From: Cupriavidus gilardii
GTDB taxonomy: Bacteria; Pseudomonadota; Gammaproteobacteria; Burkholderiales; Burkholderiaceae
Direction of reading: 5' to 3'
Length of the DNA: 64,000 nt
Assembly (NCBI RefSeq): GCF_008801915.1
Contig: NZ_VZOV01000010.1
Coordinates: 120,344-184,343, forward strand
In this document: piece by piece, positions 60,992 to 64,000 of the stretch
Numbering within the stretch: position 1 is the stretch's first letter
Layout of the letters: each line of letters begins with the position of its first letter
The notes under the pieces: generated by a model
Databases searched by the model: none
What the model was told of the DNA's origin: nothing
What the model saw: only the letters and a program-made list of their open reading frames with translations
Made by a program: the position numbers and the translations under genes

Positions 60992-61342
60992 TCAGACGAC
61001 GATTCGCCCGGCCAGCCGCGCATCACGCGCATAGCCACTTAGACGTTTCTCTGCCCGGAAAGACAGGTCGCGCTCGATCGGCAGGCCCAGCCCGCCGCGC
61101 AAGCTCGCCAGCTCGTTCAAGCTGACCCAGCCGATTTCCGGCTCGCCCAGGCCCAGGTCGCAAAGACCGAAAGCGTGGTCGTGGTCATCGGGATCAATCT
61201 CGGTCAGCAGCCAGGTCGCGCCGCCGTCTGGCGTGAACAGCTTGACCACCGGGGCCGGATCGAAGTCCGGGTTCTCCAGCGATGCGCGGCCGTTGGCCAG
61301 CAGCACGATGCGCTGCTCGGCAGTGATGAGTACGTTGTTCAT
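60992..61342 (-). CDS. DUF2958 protein, second copy
   Basis: 116 residues, MNNVLITAEQRIVLLANGRASLENPDFDPAPVVKLFTPDGGATWLLTEIDPDD…, same family as 54317-54667. Their conserved parts line up along the whole length (VVxLFTPD, TWLL, FGLCDLGLGEPEIG versus YGLIDLGIGMPSLG, RDxxFxA). Function unknown. The 220-bp leader repeat copy A begins 23 bases before its ATG. Confidence 0.85.
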   Translation of the reverse strand: MNNVLITAEQRIVLLANGRASLENPDFDPAPVVKLFTPDGGATWLLTEIDPDDHDHAFGLCDLGLGEPEIGWVSLNELASLRGGLGLPIERDLSFRAEKRLSGYARDARLAGRIVV

Positions 61343-61364
61343 GGTGAACTCCTGAAAGGTTGCC

Positions 61365-61585
61365 GGGCGGAATTGCCCGACCCTTCCGGGGCACGGCGCA
61401 GCGCAAGCAGTCAGGGGTCGCAGACGGCCGCCAGGACGCAAGCGCCATCGGCGCGCAGCCCTTGACGGCGAGAACGCCGTGGCACGATGAAGGGAACAGC
61501 AAGACCGCCTCCCTCCCACCTCCACACACCCGGCCTTGGGCAAGTGCGCAGCACGCGCAGGCCCGCGAGGGCCGGAGTTGCGCCA
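61365..61585. repeat. 220-bp direct repeat, copy A
   Basis: From GGGCGGAATTGCCC to GGCCGGAGTTGCGCCA; nearly identical to 63781-64000, with changes only in the first 90 bases. Contains the small hairpin ACGGCG-AGAA-CGCCGT. Lies immediately 5' of the leftward DUF2958 gene. Confidence 0.92.
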
Positions 61586-61655
61586 CCGGGCGCAGCAAAA
61601 AGGGGGCCGAAGCCCCCTTGGTCAAGTTAGATCGCGTTTGGCGAAGGACACAACG

Positions 61656-62966
61656 CTACATGCGTGGCCAACCTTGATGTAGGTCGTCCACGATCAGAAG
61701 GTGGTGGTGTCGGCCCTGGCCTGAATGTTCGCGCATATGCGGATGATCCGGCGGTAGATCCGGGTGGTCATGGGCGATATCCGATGGATCGCCGGCAGGC
61801 CAAAGCATTAGCGCAAGCACTACACCGGCAAGGCCAATCAATGACATAACGATGAAGGTTGATTGCAGTCCAAAGGCAGCACCGAAGCGTCCCGCCAGCG
61901 GGTAGCAGATCAGCCAGCAGGCATGTGACAGCGCAAACTGTGCAGCGAATAGCGCAGGCCGATCCTCGGCATGGGCGGAACGGCGCAGCAGCCGACCAGA
62001 AGGCGTTTGTGCCACGCTGTAGCCGAAACCAATCACCAGCCAAAGTGGAAGCAACAGAACATAAGACGGAATCAGCGCCCCGATGGCCGTACCGATAACC
62101 AGCACCGCCGCTCCCGTGACCATGACAGGTCGATCCGCTAATTTGTTGAGCAGCCCAGGCAGTGCAAATGCAGCGATCATCGAGCCGCCCCCAAACGCCG
62201 CCAAAGCCCAAGCTACTTCTGCTTCGCCAAGGCCGAAGCGTGCCTTCACGATGACCACCGTATTCACTATCACCATCGCGCCTGCTGCTGACACGGCAAG
62301 GCTAACTGCCAGAAGTCCCCGCAGCCGCGGCGTTGCAAGGTAGAGGCGAACGCCCCGCGTGGTGCGCTCCCAGATGCCGCGACGTGGGCCGGGTGTCGAG
62401 GCGGGCAACACCACGCTGACCACCAGCGCGGCCGAGACAAGGAAGCCAAGCACTGTCCCGGCAAACAGGTTGTGGAAGCTGATGATGGTCAGCAGCGCAG
62501 CCGCCAGCATCGGGGAAACCAGGCTTTCAAGGTCGTAGGCCAGCCGCGAGAGCGACAGCGCCTTCGTGTACTCCTCCTCGTCAGGCAGGATGTCCGGGAT
62601 GGTCGCCTGAAAGGTCGGCGTGAATCCGGCAGAAGCCGCCTGCAACACGAAGATCAGGAGATAGATTTGCCAGACCTCGGTGACGAAGGGCAGGCAGAGA
62701 GCCACGGCGGCTCGAATCAGGTCAAGTGCGACCAGCAGCGACCTACGCGGCAAGCGGTCGGCGAACGCCTGAGCGATCGGGGCGATGCCGACATAAGCAA
62801 GCATCTTGATAGCCAGCGCCGTACCAAGCACCGCTCCGGCGTCCGCGCCCGCCAGTTCGTAGGCGAGTAGGCCCAGCGCCACAGTCATCAGGCCGGTGCC
62901 CACTAGCGCGATCACTTGCGCAGCGAACAGGTGGCGATAGGTGCGGTTCTTAAGGACAGCGAGCAT
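61656..62966 (-). CDS. NreB-like MFS nickel exporter
   Basis: 436 residues, 12 membrane helices of the major facilitator family (MLAVLKNRTYRHLFAAQVIALVGTGLMTVALGLLAYELAG…). The C-terminal tail is His-rich (AHDHPDLPPDHPHMREHSGQGRHHHLLIVDDLH), as in NreB-type nickel exporters, where it buffers metal. Follows the repressor by 9 bases in one operon. Nickel is the best guess; cobalt is possible. Confidence 0.85.
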   Translation of the reverse strand: MLAVLKNRTYRHLFAAQVIALVGTGLMTVALGLLAYELAGADAGAVLGTALAIKMLAYVGIAPIAQAFADRLPRRSLLVALDLIRAAVALCLPFVTEVWQIYLLIFVLQAASAGFTPTFQATIPDILPDEEEYTKALSLSRLAYDLESLVSPMLAAALLTIISFHNLFAGTVLGFLVSAALVVSVVLPASTPGPRRGIWERTTRGVRLYLATPRLRGLLAVSLAVSAAGAMVIVNTVVIVKARFGLGEAEVAWALAAFGGGSMIAAFALPGLLNKLADRPVMVTGAAVLVIGTAIGALIPSYVLLLPLWLVIGFGYSVAQTPSGRLLRRSAHAEDRPALFAAQFALSHACWLICYPLAGRFGAAFGLQSTFIVMSLIGLAGVVLALMLWPAGDPSDIAHDHPDLPPDHPHMREHSGQGRHHHLLIVDDLHQGWPRM

Positions 62967-62975
62967 AAGTCGGCC

Positions 62976-63233
62976 TCATAGGAGTTTTGCGAGTGCCTTC
63001 ATTTCGCCCATGACGGAAGCGGCGTCATGGTCAAGGCAATGTTCGATGTGGTCGTGGATCAGAGCACGCTTTGCTGCCGTTACCGCGCTTTCAACCGCTG
63101 AAAGCTGGCGGGCAATATCGAGGCAAGGTTCCTCCGCCTCGATCATGCCGATAACGTGTCGAAGGTGGCCTTCGGCACGCTTGAGCCGCTTCACAAGGGC
63201 AGGATGACTGGTGTGTTTGTGTGATTCCGTCAT
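62976..63233 (-). CDS. CsoR/RcnR/FrmR-family metal-sensing repressor
   Basis: 85 residues, all-helical (HPALVKRLKRAEGHLRHVIGMIEAEEPCLDIARQLSAVESAVTAAKRALIHDHIEHCL). Metal ligand candidates are C37, H62 and C66, the C-H-C spacing of CsoR, plus an N-terminal His cluster (SHKHTSH) like RcnR. ATG 63233 is preferred; a longer frame to 63275 would translate the operator. It heads the exporter operon and should repress it until metal binds. Confidence 0.88.
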   Translation of the reverse strand: MTESHKHTSHPALVKRLKRAEGHLRHVIGMIEAEEPCLDIARQLSAVESAVTAAKRALIHDHIEHCLDHDAASVMGEMKALAKLL

Positions 63234-63241
63234 ACGGAAAT

Positions 63242-63263
63242 TGTATCCCCCTAGGGGGGATAC
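63242..63263. promoter_or_regulatory. CsoR/RcnR-type operator
   Basis: GTATCCCCC TAGGGGGGATAC: A/T-flanked G-tracts in dyad symmetry, the standard CsoR-family binding site, 9 bases before the repressor ATG. The G-tract may also serve as the Shine-Dalgarno, so bound repressor would cover the ribosome site sequence in DNA. Confidence 0.88.
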
Positions 63264-63368
63264 GTCTAACGGCAATAATGCTTTGCCACAAATGGAGTGA
63301 CGTGCCAGCGCAGCAGAAGAAAGTGCGCCATCCCGCAGGGACGACGCACCGAAGGCAGCGCGGCGCGA

Positions 63369-63761
63369 TCAGCTCGTCGCCGTTGCCGTCATCGACTGCA
63401 ACTGGTCGATCACGCCAAGCTCAACGAACACGCAAGCCTGCTTCTCCGCGATCGGCACGTTGAACACCTGCGCGAACACCGAGCGCCGCAGATGGGCCAG
63501 CCGGCCCGTGCGATACGCCTGCTCGGGCTTCATGCACCCGCCGCCCTGAGCGCCGCTGCGCTGCGGATCGCATTCGACCAGCGCGACAAAGCCGTCATCG
63601 GACAGCTTCTGATGCTCGGGACACAGGCCCCAGCCGGTCGCCGTGTGGCGCTCCATGCTCGCGCGCAGGCGCTTGTCCAGCAGGATCGCGCCGGTATCGA
63701 ACGCCGTGCCGCAGACCAGGCAAACGTGCTGTTCGAGGGAAACGTGTGATTTGTCGTTCAT
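63369..63761 (-). CDS. Zinc-ribbon-like conserved element protein
   Basis: 130 residues. CLVCGTAFDTGAI and, about 30 residues later, WGLCPEHQKL look like a Cys/His metal knuckle; the remainder (YRTGRLAHLRRSVFAQVFNVPIAEKQACVFVELGVIDQLQ) is not recognised. ATG 63761 follows the 220-bp leader repeat copy B by about 20 bases. Function unknown; recurrent hypothetical of such elements. Confidence 0.7.
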   Translation of the reverse strand: MNDKSHVSLEQHVCLVCGTAFDTGAILLDKRLRASMERHTATGWGLCPEHQKLSDDGFVALVECDPQRSGAQGGGCMKPEQAYRTGRLAHLRRSVFAQVFNVPIAEKQACVFVELGVIDQLQSMTATATS

Positions 63762-63780
63762 GACGATTCTCCGGTTGCAA

Positions 63781-64000
63781 GGGCGGAATTGCCCGGAACC
63801 GTCGAAGTCACGGCGCAGCGCAGCAGTCAGGGGTCAAGGACGGCCGCCGGACGCAAGCGCCATCGGCGCGCAGCCCTTGACGGCGAGAACGCCGTGGCAC
63901 GATGAAGGGAACAGCAAGACCGCCTCCCTCCCACCTCCACACACCCGGCCTTGGGCAAGTGCGCAGCACGCGCAGGCCCGCGAGGGCCGGAGTTGCGCCA
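63781..64000. repeat. 220-bp direct repeat, copy B
   Basis: Second copy of the repeat at 61365-61585, immediately 5' of the leftward gene starting at 63761, and running to the window end. The part from ACGCAAGCGCCATCGG to GTTGCGCCA is identical in both copies. Confidence 0.92.

Overview
The window is high-GC DNA from a betaproteobacterium, most likely a member of the Burkholderiaceae (Cupriavidus/Ralstonia-like). This rests on gene content, codon bias and the class of mobile element; no rRNA or other species marker is present. It has two parts that meet near base 23,720.

Part one (1-23,680) is chromosomal backbone. It opens with the 3' end of a large repetitive RTX-type adhesin, followed by its type I secretion system (TolC-like channel, ABC exporter, HlyD-like adaptor). 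Next come a VC_2705-type sodium/solute symporter and acetyl-CoA synthetase (acetate uptake and activation), a DMT exporter, a YqhA-like membrane protein, class I fumarase, glutamate racemase and a tandem AAA+ ATPase. An iron/haem block follows: a Fur-box promoter, a 21-residue membrane peptide, tonB-exbB-exbD, then a second Fur-box promoter and hemP, and a GlcG/HbpS-type protein.

Part two (about 23,720 to beyond 64,000) is an integrative and conjugative element of the Tn4371-like type. The junction holds a 5' half of a tRNA-Leu(UAA) gene cut off at its anticodon loop. About 160 bp inside the element is a complete second tRNA-Leu(UAA), split exactly in the anticodon by a 232-nt group I intron. 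The simplest reading is that the element integrates into the tRNA-Leu(UAA) anticodon loop and brings a replacement tRNA whose own copy of the target is hidden by the intron.

Reading leftward, the element carries traG-copG-trbBCDEJKLFGI-DUF2274 (coupling protein and mating-pair-formation T4SS), an EexN-like lipoprotein and a LysR regulator. Then comes a lower-GC metal module (czcCBA-like RND efflux, HupE, a membrane-anchored protein, a small secreted protein) preceded by a BlaI-type repressor and an M56 peptidase. Near-identical palindromes lie upstream of both blaI and czcC. Further on are the relaxase, a probable oriT region, traF, DUF2840, a ribbon-helix-helix protein, parA, an iteron origin, repA, an AlpA-like regulator, and the ParB/DUF2285/DUF2958/DUF736/DUF932 maintenance block. 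A predicted nickel cassette (CsoR/RcnR-type repressor plus NreB-like MFS exporter) lies between 220-bp direct repeats. The integrase is not in the window and should lie past base 64,000.
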